From assembly GCA_019914945.1 (NCBI GenBank), contig CM034099.1:12785001-12849000 (forward strand): 64,000 bases of DNA. The letters are read 5' to 3'. Positions within the stretch are counted from its first letter, which is position 1. Each line of letters opens with the position of its first letter. Below, piece after piece: positions 12,025 to 22,273 of this stretch. Below the pieces are notes generated by a model. It had not been told where the DNA came from. It searched no databases and was given only the letters and a program-made list of their open reading frames with translations. This stretch comes from Typha latifolia. Lineage: Eukaryota > Streptophyta > Magnoliopsida > Poales > Typhaceae. Position numbers and translations under genes: made by a program.

Positions 12025-12977
12025 CCATGCTTCCCCCACCTTGCCCTCAATGTGTAAAGTCGGGGAAACGCTCCAAGATGTCCATCTCCAACTCCCATGT
12101 CGCCTCATCGGATGGCTTGCCAAGCCACTCAACTAGAATCTCCATCTCTATTCTGATACCATGACGTCATTGGCGCCTTGCAAGTACTCAAACTGGCTTT
12201 ACGATCTTTGTCTCCTCCAATGGCTCTAGTAGAGCTGATCCAACAACGTCATGATCTCGAATCCGCTCCCTCAGCAATAAAATATTGAAGACAGGATGAA
12301 CTCTCGACTACTGCGGTAGCTCCAAACGATATGCAATCGGACCAATATGCTCTAACACCCGAAATAGACCAAAGTAGCGATGTGCTGACTTTTGGGTATG
12401 CATCAGACGCAAGGTCACTTGTTGATACGGTTGTACCATCACAAACACCCAACTACCGATGTCGAACTCCTACTCCCGATGGCCGATCATAAACTTGCTT
12501 CATGCGGTTCTGAGCAACTCTAAGATAAGCTCGCAACTTCCTCAATGTGGCGTCTCTATCCATCAAAGCTAAGTCCACCTATGTTCGATCTACAGATGCC
12601 ACTAGATTATAAGCGCATAATATCGGAGCCATGCGCCCATATACCACCTCAAATGGAGTCATGGCAATACAGATGTGGCAGGCAGGGTTGTAAGCCAACT
12701 CCGCCCACGGTAAGAACTCCAACTATCGTCTCGGCATCTTTCTAACAAAGCACTTCAAGTATTACTCAATGCCTAGATTGACCACCTCGGTTTGACGTCC
12801 GTTTGTGGATGGTAGGCTAAACTGAAGTTCAATCGAGTCCCCTATAATCAGAAAAACACCATCCAAAAGTCACTCGTAAATACACTATTAGGATCTTAGA
12901 TAATCGTAAGTGGCATGTTATGTAACCGAGCAACATCTCTAACAAAACTTTTAGCCACTGACTTGGCTAAAAATGGA
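12025..12977 (-). pseudogene. Integrase C-terminal half, family A element 1
   Basis: Minus-strand fragments, interrupted by stops and frameshifts, read as gypsy integrase: 'SVAKSFVRDVARLHNMPLTII', then 'DPNSVFTSDFW' (second catalytic Asp region), 'AYHPQTD.QTEVVN' (catalytic Glu region), 'LEFLPWAELAYN' and 'LRKLRAYLRVAQNRMKQVYDR'. The integrase would insert the cDNA. The N-terminal zinc finger and first Asp are missing because a C-type LTR begins at 12978. The 3' end abuts the polypurine tract. Confidence 0.7.
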
Positions 12978-13989
12978 TGTGACAGTGCTACTGGCGCGGG
13001 CTTGCCACACACTCCCAGTCGCAATGTGGCCGGCCTCGTGCCATGCTACTGGCGCGGGCTGGGGGTGCCACGCACTCCCAATCGCTATCCCAGCAACCCG
13101 GTCGGGCCAGCTAGCTCCGATGGGCTTGCTGGCGCCATAGCCGCAACGCCGACGTCCCCACCGCCTCTCTCTCCCCCTTTATATTTCTCTCTCTCTCACT
13201 CTCCTCTCTTTCTCTCTCTCTCAAACTCTCTTTCTCTCTCTCCGATTGTTATCATCGTTGTCGCCGTCCTTGGAAACCACCGCCGCCACCTCCCCAAGCG
13301 TTGGTTGAGGATATAATATGCTCATTCATGATAATTGATTCCATATATATATATATGTCATTGAGGATATATATATATATACATACTCATACATGGCATC
13401 ATGCTTATTTCTGATTCATATTATACAGTACATGATTTACTTTCTATTTGACATCATTAATTCGAGGTAAGATCTATTTACTGAGCGTTTTGCTCATGAC
13501 ACTCTTTATTTCTTTTCTAACCTCCCAAATATTATGATACATGATAGCAACTTGAGGTACCCTAAGGAGATATTTTAGAGCAAAGATGAGGTGAGCTATG
13601 GGCGTGAGATAGTATAGAAGATAGTTTAATCAGATATTAAGTTGTACCATTATTTGAAGTTTGTACTTCATGGTATAGATGATGATTTGTATAATACATA
13701 CAGATTACAGTGTACTCGTATATCAGTTATTTAGGTGTATCTTGATAGTTTGTTGTGGCATGTGTGGGTCCTGCCAGATTATCTAGTGGTCTAGTATGTA
13801 TTTTGTAGACTTGGATATTCATATATTAACAAGTTTATTTGGTTGATAGTATGCTTTAATTAGTGTTAGATTATATGTGCACATAAGTGTACCTATGCGT
13901 GACGGGCCCTGCCCGACCTGTCGCGTGAGCCGCGTGTGTCGTGTGGGCACGTCGGCGTGCATGTGCCAGTGCCGGGCGTGGGCATTACA
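12978..13989 (+). mobile_element. C-type LTR in + orientation, 5'-truncated
   Basis: It ends ...GTGGGCATTACA like the other family C LTRs and contains the conserved middle ('gattcatattatacagtacatgatttac', also in the copies at 3950 and 25818) and a CT-rich block at 13160-13245. The usual TGTAATAACCC start is absent. It faces the minus-oriented C LTR at 14765 across a 0.8 kb internal piece. Confidence 0.6.
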
Positions 13990-14764
13990 CCAGAAATTTG
14001 GTGACCCATTTCTACTGTGCCTAAGTGTGTATACGCTGTCTACAATATCAACTTGTATTTATAATACTTCAAAATAATATACAGTTCATCAAATCTAACC
14101 TATTAATGTTAATCCTAATGTTAATCCTAGTGCAATTTATACACTCTCGTGATTCTCCACATTATCTTCCTTCTTAATATGCAATATCTGAAAGGTTAAA
14201 TTCAAACTATCTCAAGAAACATACATAATAAACTTTATAATGATCTTTCTACTAATTATTTTCTCTATCCAAACTATTTATTCCTCGATTCACATAATTT
14301 CAGTTTGATCATTATCTGTTTAATTACTATCACTACTAGTATATCTACCAAAATATCACTTAATGATAATGATATTCAAATCCACGAATTATAAGTAATC
14401 CAATAATCTCTTCAATATCTCGATAGATATAATATTCAATTTATAATATTAATCCATTGCCACACAACTATTTACTAATCCATCATACTTGATCTTTACG
14501 AATAAATAAACATAACTTAGACAAATCCACAAAAATATTGTACATGAACTAAAGCTACTAAGATTCATCTCCCGAATTGGTCATGCTATTATGATCTGCT
14601 AATAAAATTACAACATTACTAGTATATCTTCCATTTTATTTTAGATCAATTCACAATCTTAACTTTGCAATTCATTAAAAAATCAAATTTTCACAAACTC
14701 ACAACTACTATACTTGATGGTTTGCGAGATCATCCGTAAATCTAAGCTATCATACCACCTGAAT
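13990..14764 (-). mobile_element. Family C internal domain (minus orientation)
   Basis: Non-coding. Reading leftward from the LTR at 14765 there is a PBS-like motif (complement of CATACCACC, about 14750-14758), then sequence that matches 620-950 and 1665-2000 of the window on the other strand. The first 60 bases (13990-14050) match nothing I recognise. Confidence 0.55.
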
Positions 14765-15371
14765 TGTAACGCCCCCGCTTCCACCTAAATTGTAGCGCCC
14801 CTGCCCGACACAGGCATGTGCACGCCCACACGGCACGCGCGACGCAAGCAATAGGTCGAGCGGGGCCCGTTACGCACAGATACACTCCTGTGCACATATA
14901 ATCATGACATCATCAAATGTTATCTATTAGAATATCCATGCTCACATAATCTAACACCAAATAAATCATACTATCAACCAAATAAATCTATTAACATATG
15001 AATATCCAAGTCCACAATAATATACACTAGACCACTACATAATCTGGCAGGACCCACATAGGCCGCGACAAATCATCAAGATACAACTACACAACTAATA
15101 CACGAGTACACTATAATCTCACATATATTATACAAATCATCGTCTCATACAATAAATTACAAATATAACAAATAACGATATAACTCAATTTCTGTACAAA
15201 CCATCATCTATACCGTCTCGCACCTATAACTCACCTCATTAATCTAAAATATCTTCTCAGGATATGTTACGATCCTTCCTCGGCTATAGGCTCTGATACC
15301 AGCTTGATACGAACCCTCTTTTGGTGCTATGGCTCTGATACCAGATTGTTACGATCTTGCACGGAACTTTA

Positions 15372-15564
15372 AGATAAGATCCCGATTGATGGCCATCTGC
15401 TCTGAAATAGACCCCAACATGGATAGAACGCTAGGCTCTTCCGTATTCCGATTAGATCGGATGGTTCCGCGGGTGGAAGTCCCCGCAATCGTCTCTTCCT
15501 CCTCTATTGGGAGAATCTCTTCTTCATCATCACGCCGTGCAGCCATGGATCTGGTGGTCGTCAT
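15372..15564 (-). pseudogene. Gag N-terminal fragment in the five-PBS insertion
   Basis: The minus ORF starts MTTTRSMAARRDDEEEILPI and continues through an acidic, serine-rich stretch to 'SISEQMAINRD' before running into LTR-end sequence. A basic/acidic start just downstream of a PBS is typical of gypsy Gag N-termini. Nothing else of the polyprotein is present, so this piece was trapped in the duplicated leader. Confidence 0.5.
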
Positions 15565-16204
15565 TGGAAGCGCTTGTCCGAGGAACGGTGGCTCTGATAC
15601 CAGATTGTTACGATCCTTCCTCGGCTATAGGCTCTGATACCAGCTTGATACGAACCCTCTTTTGGTGCTATGGCTCTGATACCAGATTGTTACGATCTTG
15701 CACGGAACTTTAAGATAAGATCCCGAAATATCCCGCCGTTGGATCACTGTGAAATTTTTATATGTTGTAGGCCCGGAAAAGAGCTTTCCAACGGATCTAG
15801 TTTTAGGCGAATCGGAGTTGGGGATCTCGAGATATCGTTCGTTTAGTAGACGAACGTCAGGATACTCTGTTTTTGGATTCCGTGGATGAAGGCACGAAAT
15901 CCTGGGTAATGGTGGATTGTGGAGGGCCGGTGTTGATGGGGTGGCACCGGTGTAAAAGTGATGGTGGAAGGGTTATGGATGATGGAAAGGTTAGGGATAG
16001 CGATGGATAAATTGGAAGAAGGGGGAGAAGAGGGCCACTCCTAAGGGACTAGGGTGATTGGCCTATCGAGGGAGATTAGAAGCGGCGTCGCCGCCGGAGA
16101 TTGAGGGAACGGGAGCGAAGAAGACGAAGGAGGCAAGGCAAACTCAATTCTCAATATTCAATTCCTAATTTTGGTTGCCCTACACATACTTTTATAGGCT
16201 AACC

Positions 16205-16315
16205 AACAACTCAATCTTATCCTAAAATACAATCTTATCCTAAAACTCAATCTTATCCTAAAACACAATCTTATCCTAAAACTCAATCTTATCCTAAAAC
16301 TCAATCTTATCCTAA
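16205..16315. repeat. 19-base tandem repeat upstream of the LTR TATA box
   Basis: About six copies of a unit close to AACTCAATCTTATCCTAAA occur at 16210-16315. They sit just upstream, in the minus direction, of the TATA-like 'ttttataggc' near 16190, so they lie in U3. Confidence 0.8.
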
Positions 16316-18593
16316 GGTAAATCCAAGCTCGAGACGACGTCGGTGAAGTCCGAATCGTATCAGGATATCTCAAATTGCTATCACATACCATATATTTGAG
16401 AGGGTTAGAAAAGAAATAAAGAGAGTCACGAGCAAAACGCTTAGTGAATAGATCTTACCCCGAGTCAGTGATGTCAAACAGAAAGTAAATCAAGTACTGT
16501 ATAATATAAATCAGAAAGAGCATCATGTCACGAATAAGTATATGAATATTCCTCAATAATACATAAATAAAAAATAGATAACATGTCATGTCATAACTGA
16601 TAAAATATATAATCCTCGATAATATGTAAATAAATCTCCATGTTATACCATCATTATAACTCTCTCACAAATATAACACATGATGCATGCCGATCATGAT
16701 CATGCTATGATATCAAATGCAACCACCTATGAAGCATATTGACCATTTGATAATCATGTATAACAAATGATAATGAAATCATATGCATTTTTCAACATCA
16801 CGATCATCACCGATATCTCGGTATAATATCATCATACTAGACCACTGTGCATAGTCAACACTCGGTACCCAATCTCAACATCCTGCCTGTAGGCTCAAAG
16901 CATACCCTGTCATACGTTAAGGGTATCTCAGTCATAATCATACCCTGTCATACGCTAAGGATATATCAAAATCCATCTAGATCGGGTACCCCCACTAGTT
17001 AATAAAAATCACATAAGGGTAACTTGCCACATGCATGCCCTAGCAAATGGCAAGTGTCTGATTGTCTGTGCGCACAGACTCAACTGATTTCGGACATGGG
17101 CTACGAGATATCGCATACCGGCGACCATAATCATCACTCCAGGCACCCCTAACCCCGGCACCTACTCGGGTACCCTCATGCTTTTTCTATCAATTTTCCT
17201 ATTAATAATATTTATGCATTTCTTTCTATATGATAGATCGCGTGCATATATCTAGTATTATAACAAATCATGCATATCAGGAATTTTTGTGCTAAGGAAG
17301 TCAAGAGGAAAATAATGCAATGCAGTCTCCAACCATATATCTAACACATGTAAAAGACTGTCAGTCTATCACATGCATACTCATGCTAGAAGTTACCTCG
17401 ACACAAAGTCATAACAGTATAATCATCTTCAATCATCTCTATATGCCATCGGCATACTCATATCCTAGATCAGCCTAATCAATTGCATGATAAAATATGC
17501 TCAATTAAAATCATCTATAGATAAGGCTATATAATCATGCTAGAGGCCAAAACTTGCATATACATAATTATATAATATATCGTAATTTGAGAAGGACGTC
17601 TAGGGGATAAGACTTCTCACACTTGATCAGAAGACGCAAACTACGAATCTCTCACATTCGTCAATCAACCGAGTGATAACTCATCGCTAGCAAAGTCCAC
17701 GGAGGCTCAAATAAGGGGTTCGGGATCTGAAAATATTTAAGTAACATAAAGTTAGTTGTTTATCCGATTATAATCCGTTCGAATAAAATATGATATTTTA
17801 TTAGGTTTAAAATTGATTAGATTCATAGGATAAGTTCAATTGTGATAATATTAATATGCTATTACCATAATTTATATTTATTTACTAAAAATCTTAGTTT
17901 GCTAATTATAGAATAAGTAATAAGTAAATAGTAAGTTATCTCCTTTTTTGTAAATAACCAGGATGACTATATATATAATTTAATAAAAATAATATTATTA
18001 ATATTTATTTTGTAATACCTACTTTTATTTAATTAATCATAAATTATACGAAAAATAGTCATTAACCTATTATACAAAAATAATATGCAAGTCTAGTATT
18101 CCATTTTATAAATACTATTAGACAATAATAATATACTAAAAATAGTTATAAAATATAAATATAAATGTAAGATTATTATGAATGAGACTACATATATTAA
18201 ACTAATAAATAATAACTAAACTATAAATAAATTTATAGGCCATGTTAATAATTAAAATTAATAAATTATTATACTAAAAATACTTAGTAAAATTATATTA
18301 GTGAGTGTAAATTATCAAAATAATAAATTATCTAAATAGAATAATTTACCTAACATTAGAAAATAATTTTATATATATAATATAATATAATCCTCTTTGC
18401 TATAGCAGATAGTGCTGGGCTGAGCCCAGCACTATTGCAGCAAGAGGAGGGGGAGGGGCCGAGAATGGAGAAAAAGAAGAAGAGGAGGGGGAGGGGAGGG
18501 AAGTGCAGACCCAGGCCGGCGGGGTGGGCACCGACCGCTACTGGCCAGCCAGCGGCTCGGCTTTGACAAGCCCGAGCTCGGGTGTGAGCGAGA

Positions 18594-18637
<44 letters not shown>

Positions 18638-18929
18638 GAGAGGGGGGGATGGAGAGAAAGGAGCTCACCGACGCTTGCGAAGGTGGCGACAGTAATAGTG
18701 GGAGAGAAAGAGAAAGAGAGTTTGAGAGGGAGAGAGGCGGTAGCGATGTCGGCGCTACAGCTGCGGTGCCGGCAGGCCCACCGGAGCTAGCTGGCTCAGC
18801 CTGGTTGGCCGGGCTAGCGGTTGGGAGTGCGTGGCACCCCCAGCCTATGCCAGCAGCATGGCATGAGGCTAGCCACATTATGATACTCCCCATGCAAAAA
18901 TCTCTTTCTTTTAAGGTTTGATTGTTATA

Positions 18930-19920
18930 TGTACTGGCTTCATCCGTCAATCTAAAAGAGTCTTTCTTCAACAAAAAAGTGAGAGGAGCAACGATTTTGC
19001 CATACTCGGTGATGAAGCGACGATAGTATCCGGTCAGCCCCAAGAATCCTCACAATCCTATGATAGTAATAGGTATCGGCCAAGCGGTCATGCATACTAT
19101 CTTTTGAGGATTCGCAGCTATACCTTCCGCTAAGATGATGTGGCCTAAATACTCTACTTGTGATATTCTCCATAGGCACTTGGACTTCTTAATAATCAGC
19201 TAGTTTTGCTTCAACAAGTTCAGCGCATTCTCCAAATGCTGCCAATACTTCAATTCAGTCCTGCTATACATCAAAATAGGAACTCATAGTGCCCGTCTGG
19301 AGTCCAAAATATAATTTTGTGCACATTCACAAGGTGAACACTAATTTGATGATACCCTGCCCCCAAGTCAAGCTTGCTAAATATGATCGCCCCTACAAGC
19401 TTGTCTAACAGCTCCTCTATGACTGGAATGGGATGCCGGTCCTTGACGATGATAGCATTTAGTGCCCGATAGTCAACATAAAAACGTCATGTCCCGTCCT
19501 TCTTTCGCACCAATAGCACGGGCAATGAGTAAGAGCTATGACATGGTTTTATTAGGCCTTGCTCCAATATCTCGGCTACCATTTTGGGGATAACTTCCTT
19601 TTGCATATGTGGATACCGATATGGCCTCACGTTCGTCGGTGCAGCTCGGGGCATAATCTATATGCGATGGTCCGTCGTTCGCCTTTGTGGCAACTCTTTT
19701 GGTTCCTCAAACAATTTAGCAAATTTATCTAATAAATTAGACAACTCGATGGTAGTATTTGGACTCATTTGAGGCTCATCTCCTACTGGTCCTAACTGAA
19801 AAAGATAGGCCAAATTACTCGCACAAGGCAGCCCCACCATTGGCTGCATCGCAAGAATCGGCGGAGAACGAATGCCATCAAGCCACATATCTTTGTTTTC
19901 TTGTTTAATTTCATTCACAT
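18930..19920 (-). pseudogene. Reverse transcriptase / RNase H start, family A element 1
   Basis: Minus-strand pieces in order: the pre-RT segment 'LSNLLDKFAKLFEEPKELP' (19658-19918), RT core '[20 protein letters not shown]' and '[14 protein letters not shown]' (first catalytic Asp present, about 19350-19480), then '[20 protein letters not shown]', 'EYLGHIILAEGI' and the connection '[18 protein letters not shown]'. The segment normally holding MPFGLTNAP and the YxDD catalytic motif is deleted between the first two blocks. The reading frame ends at the C LTR insertion at 18929, removing most of RNase H. Confidence 0.75.
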
Positions 19921-19953
19921 GCTCCGGAAATCAAATGTAACGGGTCCCAAACT

Positions 19954-20210
19954 CTATAACCACTGAGTGTCAAAGACAATGTCCGCTCTTCGCTGCGCCA
20001 ACGGATAGAAGTCCACAATGATGTCGTGTCCTTGCACCCGTATACCAACCCGGCGACACAAGCTCTCCGTCCGAAACTTCGTGCCGTCTCTAATGGCAAC
20101 GTTAAACCCCGAAGTCGATTCAACATCCAATTCCAATCTCATCACTAATCTCTCGTCTAGAAAGTTGTGTGTACTCCCCGAATCGATGAGAATATGCACA
20201 CAATGCTTTC
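19954..20210 (-). pseudogene. Aspartic protease, family A element 1
   Basis: It reads HILIDSGSTHNFLDERLV, with the D-S-G active-site motif of retroviral-type aspartic proteases intact, and continues to '[18 protein letters not shown]'. The enzyme would dimerise to cut Gag-Pol. It is separated from RT by frame breaks, so the polyprotein cannot be made. In the sister copy at 54140 the same motif reads D-S-E. Confidence 0.75.
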
Positions 20211-20299
20211 TAACGAGTTCATTTACCTATAAGATCCTCGGTACGGAAGTACCTAAATATGCATACATTAATATTTTAGCTTGGATATCTTTCTCTATG

Positions 20300-21761
20300 C
20301 CCTCCTCTACGACCTCCTCATGGACCTCCTCTGAATAATCTCCATCACCAACAACCTCATCGTCCTCCTTGAGACCATCGATGAGCATTACACTCCCGAT
20401 CGGTTTGGAACACCGATGACCGGGGGTGAAATGTTCATCACATCAAAAGCAAAGGCCTTTCGCTCTTCGCTCCTCCACCTAGGCATGTGTGAGAGTTCGA
20501 ATGGAGGGTCTTGTGCCTCCTCTAACATTGGAAGAAGGTCTCAAAGGTGGTTGTGGTCTAGTACTAGTAGTCACTGTCTTTGAACCCGTAGAATTTCCAA
20601 CGGCATTCTAGACGCAAATCGCCCATCTCGGTTCCCCTAACTTCTTTTTGCTGCCATCTTGAGAGCCTTATGCTTTTGCTCCATCCTCACGGCCTTCTCA
20701 AAGGCCTCCTCAAGAGTGGTAGGATAAAGAGCACGAACATCCGCTTGTATCTTCTCCTGTAGCCCTAAAATAAATGTGCTCATCAATGTTGGTTCAGGCC
20801 AAGGTTGCTCACATCAACTACTAACTCTTTCAAATTTAGCTTGATACTCCAAAACGGTCATCTTCTGAACCATCTTGCTTAAAGTTGCAGCAAAATCTTC
20901 AGATGCCGCTATCCCAAATCTACGTGTAATCTTCCTATAAAAGTCAGCCTAACCGGTAAATCCTCCAGCGTGAATAACCGATTTATACCAATGCAATGCC
21001 GTTTCTTAGAGGTGAAAGCTTGCCATCTGGACCTTTATGTCCTCCGCTATCTCTTGACGATCAAAGTATTGTTCAACTTGAAACATCCAATCTGTTGTAT
21101 CACCGCCTTTGAATTTTAAAAAGTCCAAACGTGCGGTTCTTCCCCTAATAGTATTATCGGGTTCGCGAAGGATCCTTGGTTCAGGTCTGAACCTTTGTGC
21201 ATGTTGATCTCCTTCTCTAAATCCTCGAGCGCGTCCATCGCCATCTCCGAAGGGATAAACCTCATTCTCAAAGTGTCAATCGTCCTCATCGACGAAGCGC
21301 ACTAGTGTCGCACGCCTCTCGGGTTCCACCATCGTCGGTCTTAGGTTTTGTATCAGATGTAGGGGATGATGTGTAGGAATAAGTAAGAGGGGATCATGGA
21401 CACTAACATTTTACACCTGGACCTGTGGGGTATCAGATCGGTGTGGTTCCACCGCTGATCCTTCTTGAGGTACTAATCTTCATCGAGGAGATGACGAAGC
21501 CGATCGGTTCATGACCTATTTCTTTAGATCATTGTGATCCTTTTATATTGCCTCAACGCTATGTAGCAAGATTTGGAAAATGCCCCTAAGTTCTTTTGCC
21601 AAGCTCATGTTCACACCCATGGGCGTTGGTTGACTCGGTGCTGCCGTGGTCGCTCCAAAGGAATCGGCCTCACGGTTAGGGTTATCGTGAATTGAGTCTT
21701 CCCTTGTCGGTGTGCTCTCCATTAATCTTTTTATTGATGTCATCTTCCTTGTTTCCACCAT
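20300..21761 (-). pseudogene. Gag of family A element 1
   Basis: It starts MVETRKMTSIKRLMESTPTR at 21761. Downstream minus-strand pieces across several stops read as the gag core ('DWMFQVEQYFDRQEI', 'LHWYKSVIHAGGFTG', 'LYPTTLEEAFEKAVRMEQKH') and a degenerate zinc knuckle near 20430-20480 (GLCF.CDEHFTPGHRC, a C-x2-C-x3-GH-x4-C type), just before the protease. The PBS complement (GGCTCTAATACTA, 21785-21797) precedes the LTR at 21799. Confidence 0.7.
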
Positions 21762-22021
21762 TAATGGAAGTCTCAGGTTCGCCTGGCTCTAATACTAATG
21801 ATAGTCTACGGAACGATTCCTTCAAGATCTAGATTTATTGTAGGAAGCAGTCCGCGCAACTAAGAGTAAATATTTTGTAATAACCCAAAAAAAGAAAAAT
21901 AAAATAATAATAATAATAATAAATAATAATAATTAATATAATAAATAATAATAATATATAAATTAAAAAAAAAGACAAAAAGAAATAAATAAAAAATAAT
22001 AAAAATATATATATATATTGG

Positions 22022-22053
22022 CGTTGCATGGCACGAGCTCGTGCCATGCAACG
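22022..22053. repeat. 32-base perfect palindrome at the start of the long LTR
   Basis: The half-site CGTTGCATGGCACGAG is followed directly by its complement. It corresponds in position to the 2678-2711 hairpin of element B. Confidence 0.85.
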
Positions 22054-22216
22054 TGGGCGCGTGTTGGGGGCGCCACGTGCGCCCACAACCGCCGGCCCAG
22101 CCAACCAGGCCAGACCAACTAGCTGTGGCGGGCCCCGCCCTTCCCCTTCGTCCACCGCCTTCCCTCTCTCTCTTTATATATATCTCTCTCTCTTTCTCTC
22201 TCACATATTCTCTCTT

Positions 22217-22273
<57 letters not shown>

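Larger units (their letters stand above)
15265..16362 (-). mobile_element. 1.1 kb LTR insertion with five PBS copies and perfect TSD
   Basis: It is bounded by a perfect 5-base target-site duplication, GGATA (15260-15264 and 16363-16367), with TG...CA ends (TGTTACGATCC ... CGTATCA). One LTR occupies 15688-16362 in minus orientation, with a TATA-like motif near 16190. Left of it, a 341-base unit beginning TGTTACGATCC occurs at 15265 and again from 15606. The PBS complement GGCTCTGATACCA appears at 15289-15301, 15331-15343, 15590-15602, 15630-15642 and 15672-15684. It inserted into the long C LTR. Confidence 0.8.
14765..18929 (-). mobile_element. Long LTR of family C (minus orientation) with a nested insertion
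   Basis: It starts TGTAACGCCCC on the + strand and ends near 18929, inside the RNase H region of family A element 1. Without the nested 15265-16362 insertion it is about 3.1 kb. It aligns in reverse with 22900-26440: for example 16800-16850 mirrors 24440-24530, and 18570-18650 (GA)n mirrors 22205-22270 (CT)n. The junction with the PBS is duplicated over 26 bases ('CCACCT.AATTGTA.CGCCCC' at 14754-14775 and 14781-14801). A short inverted repeat, GTGCTGGGCTGAGCCCAGCAC, centres at about 18421. Confidence 0.65.

Noticed and set aside
18649..18921. ORF starting [15 protein letters not shown] on the + strand
   Set aside because: It lies in the (GA)n start of a minus-strand LTR and ends in its GC-rich terminus, with no homology.
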